This document shows positions 11,579-23,700 of a stretch of DNA of 64,000 nucleotides, in pieces. Made by a program: the position numbers and the translations under genes. The stretch comes from Branchinecta lynchi. Taxonomy: Eukaryota; Arthropoda; Branchiopoda; Anostraca; Branchinectidae. How positions within the stretch are numbered: position 1 is the first letter of the stretch; each line of letters begins with the position of its first letter. A model generated the notes under the pieces. The model was not told the DNA's origin, ran no database searches, and saw nothing but the letters and a program-made list of their open reading frames with translations. Location of the stretch: positions 3,366,715 through 3,430,714 of the forward strand of contig JAKZAP010000008.1 in assembly GCA_023053575.1 (NCBI GenBank). The letters are read 5' to 3'.

Positions 11579-14313
11579 AAAATAATGACTTCGGTATTCC
11601 TGACAACAAACCTGTAACATCCAAAAAACATATTTACACAGGTAGCCATATTGTAGTAGAGAAGTGTGCAGTACCGGGCTACTAGTATTTACTTCATCGG
11701 CCATCAGGGGATACCCACCCCCGGGCTCTGGTATACAACCTTTCCATGAACTGGACACTTGTTGTACACCGGAATCGAGGGTAGGCAACCCCTCGCGTAT
11801 AATTCTGTTGGAAAAACGGTGCTACTCTCTGCTCTTGGTTGTCAAGCATTCTGGGTCTAAAAAAAAAAAAAAAAAAAAAATCGATTTCAGGCCAATAAAA
11901 GTGAATCAAATAATGATTTCTTTCTTTAGTCTGTGGGTGGGTTGTACACCTTTGCTCCTCTTAAATATAGTGGACTACTAGCGTTTAGCTGATAGAACCA
12001 TATAAGCGTGTTAGGAGAACACCGTTTTTCTCTTCTCTGCGTGCAAACCAATGGGGAAAATGCTCGGTGTTTCGGATTTTTTTTTTAGTGTTAAAGTGGT
12101 TGGCCAAAATAAACGTATGTTATAAGGGTTTAATATGTTGCCAGTCCATGCCTGCTATGTAGTATTACTATTTGATATACTTTCGACATCGAGGTTGATA
12201 TCGGATTGTAACAACGAGACGGCCATTGAAAATAACCTGTTCGAGCCGAAGGCGAGGCAGGTTATGAAACATATCCGCCGAGCGCAGCGAGGTTGATATT
12301 TTAAATGGCCTTTGAGCTAGTTATTCCGATATCAACTTATAACATAATTTTTTGTTTTCGTTGGTATCTTCTTTGGTAGTATTTATTTGCTATTTTTATA
12401 GGGATTTTTTTTTAGTGTATATACCCACTTCCATTTGGGATTTGCTTTGCACACATAGAATCCGCTAACAGTGATAGTGTATTACTGTAGAAATGTGAAA
12501 ATGACTACTGTTGTGACCCGGGCGTTTCTGTCTATAACAATACAATCCTTATCCAACACCATCTTTTTCATATGTGGCGAAACAGATGCCATCTTAGTGG
12601 CGTGCTCTTACAGAGATATAATTAATCAAGCTTAAATCGGTGTTGCCGATGGTCGCAGAATTCTGCGAGTTTACCTACAATTTCGTTTCTTCGACAAAGC
12701 GAGCCAGAATTGTGCGACCGGTTCCTTACCAGTAAATACAAAATGAAGAATAGAAGTTGAGGAATATAATTATGAAGATGTAAAGCTAGATTTCTCGTTA
12801 ATAGCTGGTGCAAAGAAAATAGTTTCACAGACGCCAGAATGTCACTGGGTTTTGCAGCCGAAAGTCACTCCGTCAGAAGAAAGTGGCAACCAGATGCCAA
12901 GGCCTTTGAAGTGATAGAAAACACGTGGATTGTTTAAAAAATTAGAGCAAAATCAAGAAACAAGAGCTGGAAGCTCATATGGCACTTGCAAGGCTGGGTC
13001 AGAGGATGAAAGCAAGAATTCGTGGGTTTGTTGTGATCATTTGTAATCAGAACTCTTGAAGCAAAAATTATGACGAGCTCATCGGGAGCACGAAAACGTA
13101 TATTTGTGCTCAAAAGTATTGTTTTTATCAATTATAAGCAAAACCCTTGAGGCAAAAATCATCATCGGCTCATCGAGATCAATAAAATGTAGCTTTTGCT
13201 TAAAAGTATTTCTTGAGCTTTGCGGTTAGGATTAGTACTTTAAGGGATGGTCGGACCTGGGAACGGACGATTTTCGAAGCCAATCTTGTCAAGTGTCTAA
13301 TTTCCAAGCCAAGTTTCATCGTCCTAGCACATCTGGACGTACCTTGATTCGCGATCCCCGAAATTCTGGATCCCCCTCCAACTCCCCCCACAATGCCCGA
13401 ACCCGGGCCGGTTCTGTCACTGATGTATCTGGGGCGTGTGCTTGTTCTCCCAACCAAGTTTCATCCCAATCGCTCCACTCTAAGCGTGTCACAAGATTTC
13501 CGGTTCTTCCCTCTACCTCCCCCGAACATTCATCCGGTCTCATCCGGACTTTAAATAGGACATTTGAGACATGAGGTCTTTCCAAATATCAAGTTTCATT
13601 ATCCGATCACCCGTTCAAAAGGTATACATACCTCAAGATTCAGGATTCTTCCTCCCTCCACTCCCCCTACGATGGTCGGATCAGGGAACTGACTATTTCT
13701 AAGCTAATCATGTCAAGTCTTTAGTTTTCAAGCTAAGTTTCATCGTCCTAGTACGTCTGGAAGTACCTTAGCTTGTGATAACCGGAATTCCCCCCCCTCT
13801 AACTCCCCACAGTGCCCGAATCTTGTCCGGTTCAGTCACTGATGTACATAGGGCTTGTGTTTGTTCTTCCCACCAAGTTTCATTCCGATCGCTCCACTCT
13901 AAGCGTGTCACAAGGTTTCCGGATCCCCCCACCGATCCCCCAACCTTCATCGAATCCGGACTGAACTTGAAAAGGGACATCCGAGACGTGTGGTCTGTCT
14001 ACATATCAAGTTTCATTATGATCCGATCAACCCTTCGGAAGTTAAACATACCTCGAGATTCCAAATTCCCCTTCCCTCGACTCCCCCCTCGATGGTCGGA
14101 TCGTGAAGTTGACTATTTCCAGGCTAATCTGGTCTGGTCCCTGATTTGCCTGCCAAGTTTCATAGTCATAGCCAACCTAGAGATAAGTTAAATATAAGGT
14201 TTGAAGCCAAGCTGACCATTCATTACGAAATAAATAGAAAACCGTGATTTTCGGGTTTTTTTCTTGATCAGCTAATTATCCCTCTAGGATGATGTGCGAG
14301 GGATAAATATAAA

Positions 14314-14357
14314 TTCGGATATTTCGGTTGCACTTCCGGCAAACCGTCCTCAGCGAA
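14314..14357 (-). ncRNA. Hammerhead ribozyme motif (A1, left arm)
   Basis: This is the reverse complement of the motif at 14492-14535. On the minus strand it reads stem I TTCG, core CTGAGGA, a stem-loop closed by GGTT/AACC, then GAAA, TAT, a predicted cleavage C, and stem I CGAA. All conserved hammerhead core bases (CUGANGA, GAAA, UH) are present. One unpaired C lies between CTGAGGA and stem II, which is atypical. Confidence 0.65.
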
Positions 14358-14491
14358 AAACAAAACAAAACTAAATAATAAAATCCACCACAATCACGTT
14401 TTTAGTTACGTCTCGTCTTGTTGTCTGTTGGTTCCGCATCGTTCTCCTGTTGTGATTGTGGTGGATTTTATGATTTAGTTTTGTTTTGTTT

Positions 14492-14535
14492 TTCGCTGAG
14501 GACGGTTTGCCGGAAGTGCTACCGAAATATCCGAA
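14492..14535 (+). ncRNA. Hammerhead ribozyme motif (A1, right arm)
   Basis: Stem I is TTCG (14492-14495) paired with CGAA (14532-14535). The core is CTGAGGA (14496-14502), stem II starts GGTT at 14504, and GAAA lies at 14524-14527. Predicted cleavage follows C14531. Stem III is only AT/AT (ATAT), the minimal form known from hammerheads of Penelope-like elements and animal retrozymes. The outermost stem II pair is lost here (T against T) but intact in the copy at 62590. Self-cleavage is inferred. Confidence 0.68.
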
Positions 14536-15544
14536 TTTATATTTATCCCTCGCACATCATCCTAGAGGGATAATTAGCTGATCAAGAAAAAACGCCGAAA
14601 CTCACGGTTTTCTATTTCTTTAGAGATAAGTTAACTCTGTATCAGCGGAATTCCGGAACCCCCTTCAACTCCCCCCAAAGTGCACGAATCCGGTCCGGTT
14701 CCGTCAATGGTGTACCTAGGGCTTGTGCTTGTTCCTCCGACCAAGTTTCATCCCGATCGCTCCACTCTAAGCGTGTCATATGATTTCCAGTTCCCCCTCC
14801 GCCCCCCCCCCCCCCCCCAAATTCATCGGGTTCGGTCCGGACTTGAAATGGGACATTTGAGACATAACGTCTTTCCAAATATCAAATTTCATCACCCGTT
14901 CGAAAGTTATGCATGCCACTAAATTCCGGATTCCGGCTCCCCTCCCACCCCCTACGATGGTCGGATCGGGCGCCCATAATACGCCTGCCAAGTTTCATCG
15001 TCCTAGCGTATCTGGAATTACCCTAACTCGCAAACAACGGACTAACCGACCGACAGACAGACCGACAGACCGACGGAAAAGGGATCGGTATATGGCCGGA
15101 AGGCAAGTGCCATAAAAAGACAGTGGTAATTGCTACCTTTTGGAAAGCAAAGGAGAGGAAGATGTTGTTTCAGTTGACAAGTTGTGTTTTCAGCGGAAAT
15201 GTGATTGTAACAAGGTATGACCCAGGTTGGTTGACTATACGAAAGCAAATTTTTTTGTGTGTTTCGAAATTTTTTTTCTGTGACTTTTTCAACCTTTTTT
15301 CTCTTTAATTTTTTTTCTGACAGTGATGTCTTTTACTAATTTTTCGGATGCCAAGCTCTACTTTTCCGTATTTGAGGAAAAGTACTCGATGAACTTCTGC
15401 GGAGGTTGGTACAGCCTCGTATCAACCTCTTTGGAGGCTGATCAGCCTCCACAAAACTCATTACATACATGTATCAGCCTCCACAAAACTCATTACTCGA
15501 GAAAAGTTATGATAGGATATGTAACAAGAACAAAGGTGTCGATG

Positions 15545-16455
15545 GGATCCCAACAATCTAATATTTGACTCAGACAATAGGGTCCTTGTCTTCGCCAGAT
15601 CCAGTCTTGGACAGGCTAATTATCAGAGAAAACCAAGTTCAGATATACCTCTATAAGCCATATCTATTTTGACGATACTGACCGAGACTTCCTGCTTTAC
15701 TTCTACCAAGTTTCCGGTTTCACCCGATTTCCGAGCAAACTACTAAGCAAAAATATGTATAATATATTACATGTCCGGGTAAAAAACGATTGTCACATAC
15801 CGACTCAGCCTCTCTTCTTACCCCTTAATCTGCCATCTGATCGAACTTTTGCTTTTAACAAATTTTACGGTTTTGACCGGATTCCGGGCGAACTAGTTGT
15901 CCGGCGAGAAAATGATTTTCACCGTCGTGTTCAGCATGTCTTTTTACCCATAAATCGAACATTTAATCAACTTCAAATTAAACTATTACTTTTAACCAAC
16001 TTTCCGGTTTTCGGGGATTCTGGACTAACTACTTCTTCGGCGAGAAAATTGTTTTCACCATCGTGTCCAGCATGTCTTCTTACCCCTAAATCGACCATTT
16101 AATCAACTTCAAATAAAACTTTTACTTTTAACCAACTTTCCGGTTTGTACCGGATTCCGGACGAACTACTTGTCCGGCGAGAAAATCGTTTTCACTATCG
16201 TGCTCAGCATGCCTTCTTACTCCATAATCGACTATCACATTAACTGTTTAAAAACATTTTGTTTGTCCATTAATTTGAACCCCCTCCCCCACCCCTAAAT
16301 GTGGAGCTACATAGCCCATCTACCAACTTGACCTTACCCTTGACCCAATTGATTCCCACGCCAAGTTTCACCAAAATATCTCATTCCCTTCGAGAGTTAT
16401 CGTGCGATGTCATAGGTATCCCTCCACTTGCGTTTTGGGATCCCAAAAAAGCCCA
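15545..16455 (-). repeat. Family C element, copy C1, with GGATCC-palindrome ends and internal ~120 bp repeats
   Basis: The element is bounded by GATGGGATCCCAA (15550) and TTTTGGGATCCC (16433). The interior repeats a unit of about 120 bp about four times: TTCCGGTTT, GTCCGGCGAGAAAAT, GTTTTCAC, CAGCATG. Copy C2 lies inverted at 18333-18990 and a fragment at 22300-22378. The end next to CATAGGTATCCCTCCACTTG is shared by all three. I found no protein and no clear TSD. Confidence 0.7.
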
Positions 16456-17170
16456 AGGACCATGGCAAAAGAAAACAACAGACAAAACCTTAACCACCTT
16501 CCAGATTCAAACCACTCTAAAATAAACTCTTGGCGCTTCATTCACGACAAGAGAAGAAGTGTGGACCAGTAGGCTACTATTTGTATAATTTTAGTATTTT
16601 TTCAGAATGCCATAAAGAAGATTATCTGTTGTTTACTTGCTTACGGATTTGATTGCCTTGGCTTAAAACAGTCTCGTGAAAAACACCGCATGTGTGAGAA
16701 AGAAATTTTATATGTGTTCCTATCAGTACGGTGTTATCAAGAATCGTTCGAACCTAAGTTACATAACATACTTACATCAATCTGTGAAGTGTTTGTATAG
16801 CAGTTACAGACGGATTTGTAGAGCCACGGAGTCTATAGCTGTGGACCGAAGTTCAATGACACTCATTTGTTTACTTCTGGGGAATTTTTTGTTTTTATTT
16901 TCGATTTTTCTGAAAACCCATTGTCACTGTGAATGCACATTTTTAAGGAACTCTCGGCTACCGATCGAAGTGCTATAGTGCGATCCTAGTGTCTGTTCGT
17001 CGGTTGTTCGGACGGTTGTTTGGAAGTTCGGGTACCTCTGCATAGAACTTGGCAGGCATGGATCGACCCGAGTTGATGCTCCTAAAAAATGTAGTTTTCT
17101 GAGTCCGACCTTCAATGAGTGGAAGAGGGAGGGGGTTGTTATTATCTACTCCTTTACAAGATTAAAGCAA

Positions 17171-17267
17171 GGGGTTACTCACTCCTGAAACCTGTGTATA
17201 CCAGGTGCTGGAGACGGAAGATGCCGGGAATGAGCGTAAACCGGGTGTCGGAGAGTGAGTATCTCCT
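17171..17267. mobile_element. Tiny MITE with GGGGTTACTCACTC end
   Basis: GGGGTTACTCACTC at the left faces GAGTGAGTATCTCC at the right, a diverged TIR about 97 bp apart. Inside are GTGTATACC and CCGGGAATGAGCG. Related ends occur at 9170-9210, 9665-9730 and 17740-17830, and a similar piece at 11700-11790. No TSD was resolved. Confidence 0.5.
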
Positions 17268-17559
17268 CGGATTCAAGCTCGTATAAAAACACACCGCTCC
17301 CTAGAAATAACTAGCTCTCCTTTGCTGATGCATCACTTTCGATCATTGCCAAAAAACGATATGCCGGGTTGTAAATCGCGAAGTCCAAATATAACTTGTC
17401 AAAAGTGACACAGATTTTGGACCTTAAACCCGAAGTGAACCGCTTATCATGTCTCATGTTTTATTTAGTTTTTTTTTCTTATGTTATTAAAATTACGAAA
17501 GCAGCACATGATAAAGCTGTGCTCTTGCGTTTTGGTTTTAACTCTCCTTGTATTTCTAG

Positions 17560-17707
17560 GCTGGCCTCACGCTCCTATCCCAGTCCTTCGAGGATGGTCA
17601 TATCTATTGCCGATTCGAACGCGACCAGGTTATTGCGATTGATGGGTATAACTGGGACCTGAAAAATAAGCATCATATTCTCGTCGCCAGAGGCGATACT
17701 TCGGGAG
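17560..17707 (+). CDS. FRRS1: FRRS1-like exon c: end of DOMON domain
   Basis: This exon has 49 codons plus one base, acceptor TATTTCTAG at 17551-17559 and donor GTAAGT at 17708. It encodes AGLTLLSQSFEDGHIYCRFE, RDQVIAIDGYNWDLKNKHHI and LVARGDTSG. The GHIYCRFER strand and the closing ILVARG are characteristic of DOMON domains fused to cytochrome b561. It ends in phase 1, and its last G joins AC of the next visible exon to make an Asp codon. That yields a family-like junction (ARGDTSG-D-KMLQH) across a 12.3 kb intron. Confidence 0.9.
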
Positions 17708-17879
17708 GTAAGTCTCTTCCCAGGTTTTGTGTTCGAGGGGGTGCTCACTCCCAAAATAGCTGTAGGGTCAGTGCCCGGTCCCCAGCCTATGCCCATTGAG
17801 TGATTCCCACCAAGTGAGTGTCCCCTCGCTTCCGCTTCCCGTGTTCCAGTTCATGGACATCCTGATAAAAAATTTATCT

Positions 17880-18120
17880 CAAAATAGTACTATGAAGTAG
17901 TACGACAAAGTAGCATCCAGTACTAACGATGCTACTACATGCTACTATATGGTATTATTAGCAAGACTGGATGCTACTATGGCAAGACAGGAAGCTACTG
18001 GATACTACTACATAAGACTGGACCAGTCTGAGGCACATTAAATGTATTCTTTGCTATTACATTGTATTACATGCAACTTTTTCGTACTACTACCATACTA
18101 CTACGCAGGCTACAATATTT
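17880..18120 (+). repeat. AGTA/TACT-rich element, inverted copy at 50190-50460
   Basis: About 240-270 bp dominated by GTAGTA, TACTAC and GCATGCTAC motifs, bounded by ATTTATCTCAAAA and ACTACGCAGGCTAC. The second copy on the other strand matches end to end, including TAATGTGCCTCAGACTGGTC. It looks like a non-autonomous transposon, but I found no TIR or TSD. Confidence 0.6.
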
Positions 18121-18332
18121 GTCATCGAGATAAAACGAGATACCACTCGTTACAGCTTAGAAAGCCAATTTTCGCACCACTTGTCGGATTCCGCAACTGT
18201 CCGATCCAATCCGACAAAATCGCTTCACCGCATGATTGGCGATCGAAAGACGATCAAAAAGTACCAGAAAATGTATTCCTTTAGCCCAAGCTGACAACTG
18301 ATCACACTTGTTGCTCAAGCTTACTCGCAGGT

Positions 18333-18990
18333 TCGTTTTTGGGATCCCAAAACGTAAGTGGAGGGATACCTATGACATCGCAAAAGTTGTCCGTCTGTCC
18401 GTCCGTCCGTCCGTCTGTCAGCACGATAACTCTCGAAGGGAATGAGATATTTTGATGAAACTTGGTGTGAGGACTCTTCGAGTCAAGGGATAGGTCGAGT
18501 TCGTAGATGGGCCCGATAGCTGCATATTTAGGGGAGGGGGAGGAGTTTCAAATTAAGGGGCAATTCTTTTGTTTGAAGAGCTAATGAGATAGTTGATTAT
18601 GGGGTAAGACGACATGCTGAACTCGAATATGAAAACCATTTTCTCGCCGGACAATTAGTTCACCCCGAATCCGGCTAACACCGGAAATTTTTTTAAAAGT
18701 AAAAAGTTTTCATCTGAAGTTGATTATGGAGATAGGAAAGATGCTGAATCTGTTTTTGAACTTCAATTTTTTGCAAGACAAGTAGTTCGCCCGGAATCCG
18801 GCTGAAACCGGAAATTTGGCAGAAGTAAGGCAGGAACTTTCGTCAAAGTAGACATGACGCAGGCTATAGGGGTAAACTCACATGCTGAATCCATATTTGA
18901 ACTTCGTCTTCTCCGATGATTACCACTGGACCGCTACAAGACCCGATTATCTGTAAATATTAAATTTTTGGGATCCCATCGAAACCTTTG
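18333..18990 (+). repeat. Family C element, copy C2
   Basis: It begins TTTTTGGGATCCCAAAACG and ends AATTTTTGGGATCCCATCG, with (GTCC)n-like sequence at 18390-18418 and AGATATTTTGATGAAACTTG. It is inverted relative to C1 at 15545-16455, so the two could pair across about 1.9 kb. Immediately beyond it (19006-19048) is a hammerhead-like remnant. Confidence 0.65.
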
Positions 18991-19005
18991 ATCTTGTTCT
19001 AGCCT

Positions 19006-19048
19006 GAACCTGAAGAGGACCCATGGCAAGAAGGCTGAAATATCGGTT
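19006..19048 (+). ncRNA. Degenerate hammerhead-like motif
   Basis: CTGAAGA (19010-19016), GGACCC...AAGGCT, then GAAA (19037-19040) and TATC. The catalytic core letters are present, but stem I and stem II are only partly paired. The segment resembles the family B arm (GAGGACCC, GGCAAGAAGG, GAAATATCG), so it is best read as a decayed relative. Confidence 0.4.
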
Positions 19049-19384
19049 GAATAAATGTCAGCTGGCTTTTTCCGTTTGGTGCCATCGAATACTTTCAAAA
19101 AATGGATGACATAACATTTTTTAAATCAGATGTATCCATCTTTTTCTGTTTCCACCGCTGCGTAATTCAGTTCAGTTCAGTTTTATTAAAATCAAAATAA
19201 AGGAACAAAATAAATTTCGACCCCTACAAAGCTCCATGGCCCGATTTCCCCTGATTCCCGCCCGATTCGCGTGGAGACTATTTTTTCGCCACGTAGCTTA
19301 GGACTCCGAACATAGAAGAAAATCGTCTTATTCTTGACGAAAATGGTCCCCTTCTCACGCCATCTTAGCGATAGGAGAAGAGAA

Positions 19385-19593
19385 AGAAATAGAAAACCGT
19401 GATTTTCGTTTTTTTTTTATCAGCTAGTTTTGAGGACGGTTTGCAGGAAGTGCAACCGAAATGCCCGAATTTTTATTTTACCCTTGCACATCATCTTTGA
19501 GAGATAACTAGCTGATCAATAAAAAAAAACACGAAAATCACTATTTCTATTTCTTTCGTAAGGAATGGTCAGCTTGGCTTCAAACCTTATATT
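19385..19593 (+). mobile_element. Family A foldback element, copy A2 (internally deleted)
   Basis: An 11 bp TSD GGAGAAGAGAA lies at 19374-19384 and 19594-19604. The right end carries the family tail GGTCAGCTTGGCTTCAAACC and TTATATT. The arms are shortened to about 45 bp (AGAAATAGAAAACCGTGATT against the mirrored AATCACTATTTCTATTTCT). The hammerhead is broken: the first core C is lost (TTGAGGA) and the cleavage region reads GAAATGCC. Confidence 0.8.
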
Positions 19594-19604
19594 GGAGAAG
19601 AGAA

Positions 19605-22600
19605 GTACTGGGGGGGGGGGTCTGCTGATAAATGATATCGGGATTTTAATTATGCCCTAGCCCGGAAGTAACGAATTGGTCGTAACATCTGGCGGAGCAC
19701 ATATTAGTTTAAATGACTTGCCACTCCAAGCAACATTTTATTTGTTTTCTTAAAGGATGTAATCCGAAAAAGAACTCGACGACTGTTTGGTTCTATTGTC
19801 AGCATGTTAGACAGCGTCCATTCAGTGATTTTAAGGACATGGAAGAGCTTAAATTAAAGTACAAATCTTCTGTTTCTTGACCGTTGCAAAATGACGTTCA
19901 GAAATGTACAAAATGTCTTGTTTTCGCTTTAGATTCTATTTTTGTTTGCGAAAGTCCTGGAGTTACGGAAATGTTTGTAACTAGAAAGTTGGCCGTCTGT
20001 TTTTATTAGTGTTGTAATAAGGTCTATTTTAGACTGAATTGAAGCTTTTGCTTGAAATTTGACGTAATATATTTATATTACAGTTATAGACTGAGACATG
20101 AAGATTTGGAAGAGTATTTAAAAGTACTTATTGTGTAATTTTCAGTTAGGTTCAATCAAAATTGAATTTGGGTAGACTGCCGCAGGTAGGCGCCACAGTA
20201 TTTTAGGAGCCGTCACATTCGCGCTCCCCTGATTTTGAATTATTTATTATTATTAACTTTTTAATCCAGCTTTCGCCATAAACTAACACACAAATAACAA
20301 AAAACAACACTATGGTACAACATCAATGTGTTTCCAGCAGATACCTCCAAACTGGCATATTGTGGAAATGGGGTTTGCTGTCAGGAGAATAAGACAGTTC
20401 TCCAACCGCCATAACCTTACAACCAAGGAGGACCGGGCTTTTCGAGCAAGTGTTTAGCAAAACTGCAGCAATGGTTCTGGACAAATGCCTGACTTATGCT
20501 CTCTCCAGCCGGCAGACAAATCAGACGCCTAAAAATTGTCTTTTAACAAGCCTCCACATTACAGTATGACCTGTTAGTGTAACGAAAACATAAAGCTATC
20601 GCAAAAACTGGTAGCAATACGTCTTAAACAGCCTAATCTTAATTGCACTGTTTACAAAACAACCATCCAAGGGCGTCACGACTGGGGGGGGGGGGGGAAG
20701 GTAAAATTCGGTAAAAAATAACCGGGTCAGCGCGTGCCACGATTTTTCTTCTAAACAGTTGATTTTTTTCATGAAAACAGTCGTTTTTCTGCTGAAACAG
20801 TCGGTAAAAATTACCAGCCAGTCTGTAAATGCCCCCCCCCCCCTTCCGAACATTTTTGCTAATAACACCTCTGCATCCATCTATTATGTATTAGCGCTGT
20901 AATAAAGTCTATTTTTTGGATTGAATTTAAGTTTGAGCTTTTAATTTAGTGTTATAATATTTTTAGCATTATGTTTCAGGGCGTGTTAGACAGAATCGTG
21001 AAAATTTGGAAGGGTATTTAAAAGTACATTTTCGTCTAGTTTAATCAAAATTAAATTTGTACTTTTTTGTACACCACAGTGTTTTCGGAGCCGTTACTTT
21101 CGCGGTCCCTGATCTGGCGTTGACAGAGGTTCAAGTTGCAAATCGGCATCGTCCAAAATTTTTTGTCAGAAATCATCCCATTGATCCATGAGGCAGAGCT
21201 GACGTCATCGAAAGCATTGTTTCGTTTCAAGTTGTTTGTTCAACCGCATGTTTCCTTAGCTGTGGTGTAATGCAAGTTTTCTCTTTTTGTCAAATTGATA
21301 TACTGAAAAAATAGCTAGGGAGTCTCAGTAACTCTATTACTGAGTAATTGTGGTTGGTTGCAGAGTGCATTTGAGCATAAAATTCCTCATTTGTCAGTTT
21401 CCGTTGTATTCAAATCCAAACCTTGATACGCGGTGTCTTACGTTTTATCGTCTTAGTGGACCATGAAAACTCAGGCGTGTGAACGAGTAAAGGCGCTTTT
21501 CGTTTCGGCATTTTTCCGCTTCCCCAATGTCACTCGGTGAAGCACGCATGTCGTTAAAAGTAAGAAAAAGAAAGAAAAAAAGTGTCTTTGGTAACGAGGG
21601 GTGACAATTCTGAAGAGGGGCCTTGGAATTTGTTATGGTTACGTCATATGATCGTGTCCATTGAGTGTAGGCTTGGGATTTATGTGTGGATACCTGCAAA
21701 ACCTAAGCTAACACCAAAAACGATGATGCTCTTTTCTTCTATCAATTTTAGCTTAGTCGAAGAACAAGGCTCCGCTTTTTATGTATACCATTATATAAAG
21801 ACAAATAATATAATAATCCAAAGATATATTTGGATATGTAATAATATATAATATTTGGATATGTAGCAGAGCTATATAATCTGCAGTGGCACACTAACAC
21901 TGATTTACATTTTACGTGTTTATGCTCGAGACTATTTTTTTAATTCTTGTAATGATTGAATATCTTTATTAACTTCTATATCAAACAAAAAGAATACAAA
22001 CACACATTTAACTAAACCCTAAAAAAAAAAAAAATTTCACTCTAAGAAGCCCTTGGCCTATGCATAGTTTTTTTCACCTTTCACCGACAACCTCCTCCTG
22101 CCTCCACATAATTTACCCACTCCATTCCCCTTCCCCCCCCCTCCCCACCCGATTCTAAGTCTGTCCAGGAATAATGTCAATATTTTAATTTTGAATTATT
22201 TCTGTTAATTTTTTGTTTAAATTTTAATGTTTTTAAAGAATTGTTTTAAAAGTTTTTTTCATTGTTTACGGTGTTTGATGTGCCTTCGCCGTTTCATGTG
22301 TTGTTTTGGGATCCCAAAACGTAAGTGGCGGGATACCTATGACATCGCAAAAGCTGTCCGTCCGTCCGTCTGTGCGCACCCCCCTGGATACGGCCTTGCT
22401 TAAAACTCTTGTATCATACTTATCAATTAATCTCAATGCTTTATTTTGCTGAATCTTCACTCGTTTGAAATTGCACATAAAATTACTAGCTCAAATCATG
22501 CATCCATAATTTAATATATATTTATAATTTTGCTCTAAATTCAGAACAGATGTACTTTGTATCTACTTTACCGTGGATCGCCCCCTTTTCGTTTCTCCAG

Positions 22601-23100
22601 ACAGCTCTGGGTTTAATAGGTAATCTTGGGATCCGAAAATGGCACTTTTATCGTCAGTGTTTCCACAAAATTTCGCCTGCTGTGCATTTCGCAGTCTTCT
22701 GGGTCTTCTCTAGTTAGACCAAGGGTGCGTCATTTAGTTGGCGTTTGAGGCTTGGAATTTTGGGGAGCTTGAACCATGTTAAAACCTAGAATTTTCATGG
22801 GAAGTAGTTGAATGTTGCCAGAAAAAAGGCGGATTAAACAAATTTCGCCTGCAGCGCCTTAATTAATCCCTCCCCAGACGTTGTCGCTATGCAGCAACGT
22901 CGTTTTTCTGATAATTTCAAGTCCTATTGGCAAAACTGGAAAGCTCCTCGAAAGGTAAAATGCTAGTGATGGCGTTTCCGTAAAAAAAAAAAAAGCGGAA
23001 AAACGCGCCTATTTTTCTCTTTATACTTGTTTATGTATACTCTGCAACTTTTTACGTTGTAGCTTCGTGATGGCAACTCGTTGTTTTTAGATTTTTCATA
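19605..23100. other. Intronic stretch without recognised genes
   Basis: Holds a (G)n/(C)n element at about 20650-20880 resembling the ends of the hAT copies with GGGCGTC and long G tracts. A pair of related segments lies near 19990-20230 and 20885-21115 (GTGTTGTAATAAGGTCTATT and GCGCTGTAATAAAGTCTATT). A family C fragment lies at 22300-22378, beside a weak minus-strand LINE-like peptide (KIQQNKALRLI at about 22440). I see no exon. Confidence 0.5.
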
Positions 23101-23141
23101 ATTCAGTTAAAATCATGTACAAATTCGGTCAACTTTACCAG

Positions 23142-23143
<2 letters not shown>

Positions 23144-23175
<32 letters not shown>
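23144..23175. repeat. Poly(C) tract
   Basis: About 32 consecutive C residues, a possible i-motif or, on the other strand, a G-quadruplex; also a likely sequencing or assembly weak spot. Confidence 0.85.
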
Positions 23176-23176
<1 letters not shown>

Positions 23177-23179
<3 letters not shown>

Positions 23180-23700
23180 AAGAAAGGCTCGGGACGCCCC
23201 TACTGCAGCAACACTTTCATATTAAATATATCCTTAAAAACCTTTAAATTACAACTCCTTCTTATATCACTTCTAAATACCATATTGACACCTCTTCCCT
23301 CTAGTAGTAAATTCCACATGCTTCCCCATTTTCCTTTTTCACTAAACTTGCATTCAAGATACATCCATTCCTCCTTCACCTTCAAGTTTCTCACACCCTA
23401 GGTAAACACTGCACCATCTTTAGTTTTTCCTTCTTTTCTGAATACACCTCCACTGTGTTATCCGAATTCAACTCCAGTTTTGGTAACACTTGAATAATCT
23501 TCTAAATTAATCAACTTTGAAGTTTTTCCGGGCTTAGAGCGACCAGAACTACATCGTCAGCAAACAGAAGGACACACAATTTAAAAAGATTTTGAGCTCC
23601 TCGTCCCTCCATATAGGCTACCCTTCAATGTCATTTAAAAATGGCGGAAGAGCTTTGGTGATAGCGTACAACACTGTTTTACTCCAATAAACGATCTTGC
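23177..23700 (-). mobile_element. LINE fragment with reverse-transcriptase palm motif
   Basis: The minus strand near 23570-23520 encodes LLFADDVVLVALSPEKLQ, the FADD form of the catalytic YxDD box of non-LTR reverse transcriptases. Just upstream (about 23690-23620) the same strand gives KQCCTLSPKLF and, after a one-base shift, FLNDIEG, the conserved block before the palm. Downstream, 23394-23200 encodes a matching tail (VKEEWMYLECKFSEKGKWGS). Frameshifts and stops make it a pseudogene. Confidence 0.8.

Larger units (their letters stand above)
14192..14620 (-). mobile_element. Family A foldback element, copy A1, with two hammerhead motifs
   Basis: This is a near-palindrome of about 400 bp, with arms about 14225-14400 and 14437-14620. 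It is flanked by a perfect 14 bp TSD TAGAGATAAGTTAA (14178-14191 and 14621-14634). Outside the left arm lies an unpaired tail reading, on the minus strand, GGTCAGCTTGGCTTCAAACC. Each arm carries a hammerhead ribozyme core. The long TSD and one-sided tail argue against a cut-and-paste MITE and suit Penelope-like or other target-primed retroelements. Confidence 0.85.
13245..15116 (+). repeat. Family D degenerate array with C-rich tracts
   Basis: Units of roughly 400-450 bp repeat the series AAGTTTCATCGTCCTAGCAC, CCGGTTCTGTCACTGATGTA, CCAAGTTTCATCCCAATCGC and CACTCTAAGCGTGTCACAAG, separated by C-rich runs. The array ends in GACCGACAGACCGACGGAAA and AAGGCAAGTGCCATAAAA. Related sequence is found on the same strand at 50900-51930 and on the other strand at 24850-27240 and 31320-31800. 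Many ORFs here reflect the repeat and not genes. A family A foldback (14192-14620) is inserted in it. Confidence 0.75.

Noticed and set aside
13293..14191. Several overlapping ORFs of 70-138 codons on both strands
   Set aside because: They lie in the C-rich family D repeats, where low stop density on both strands is expected, and they repeat with the unit.
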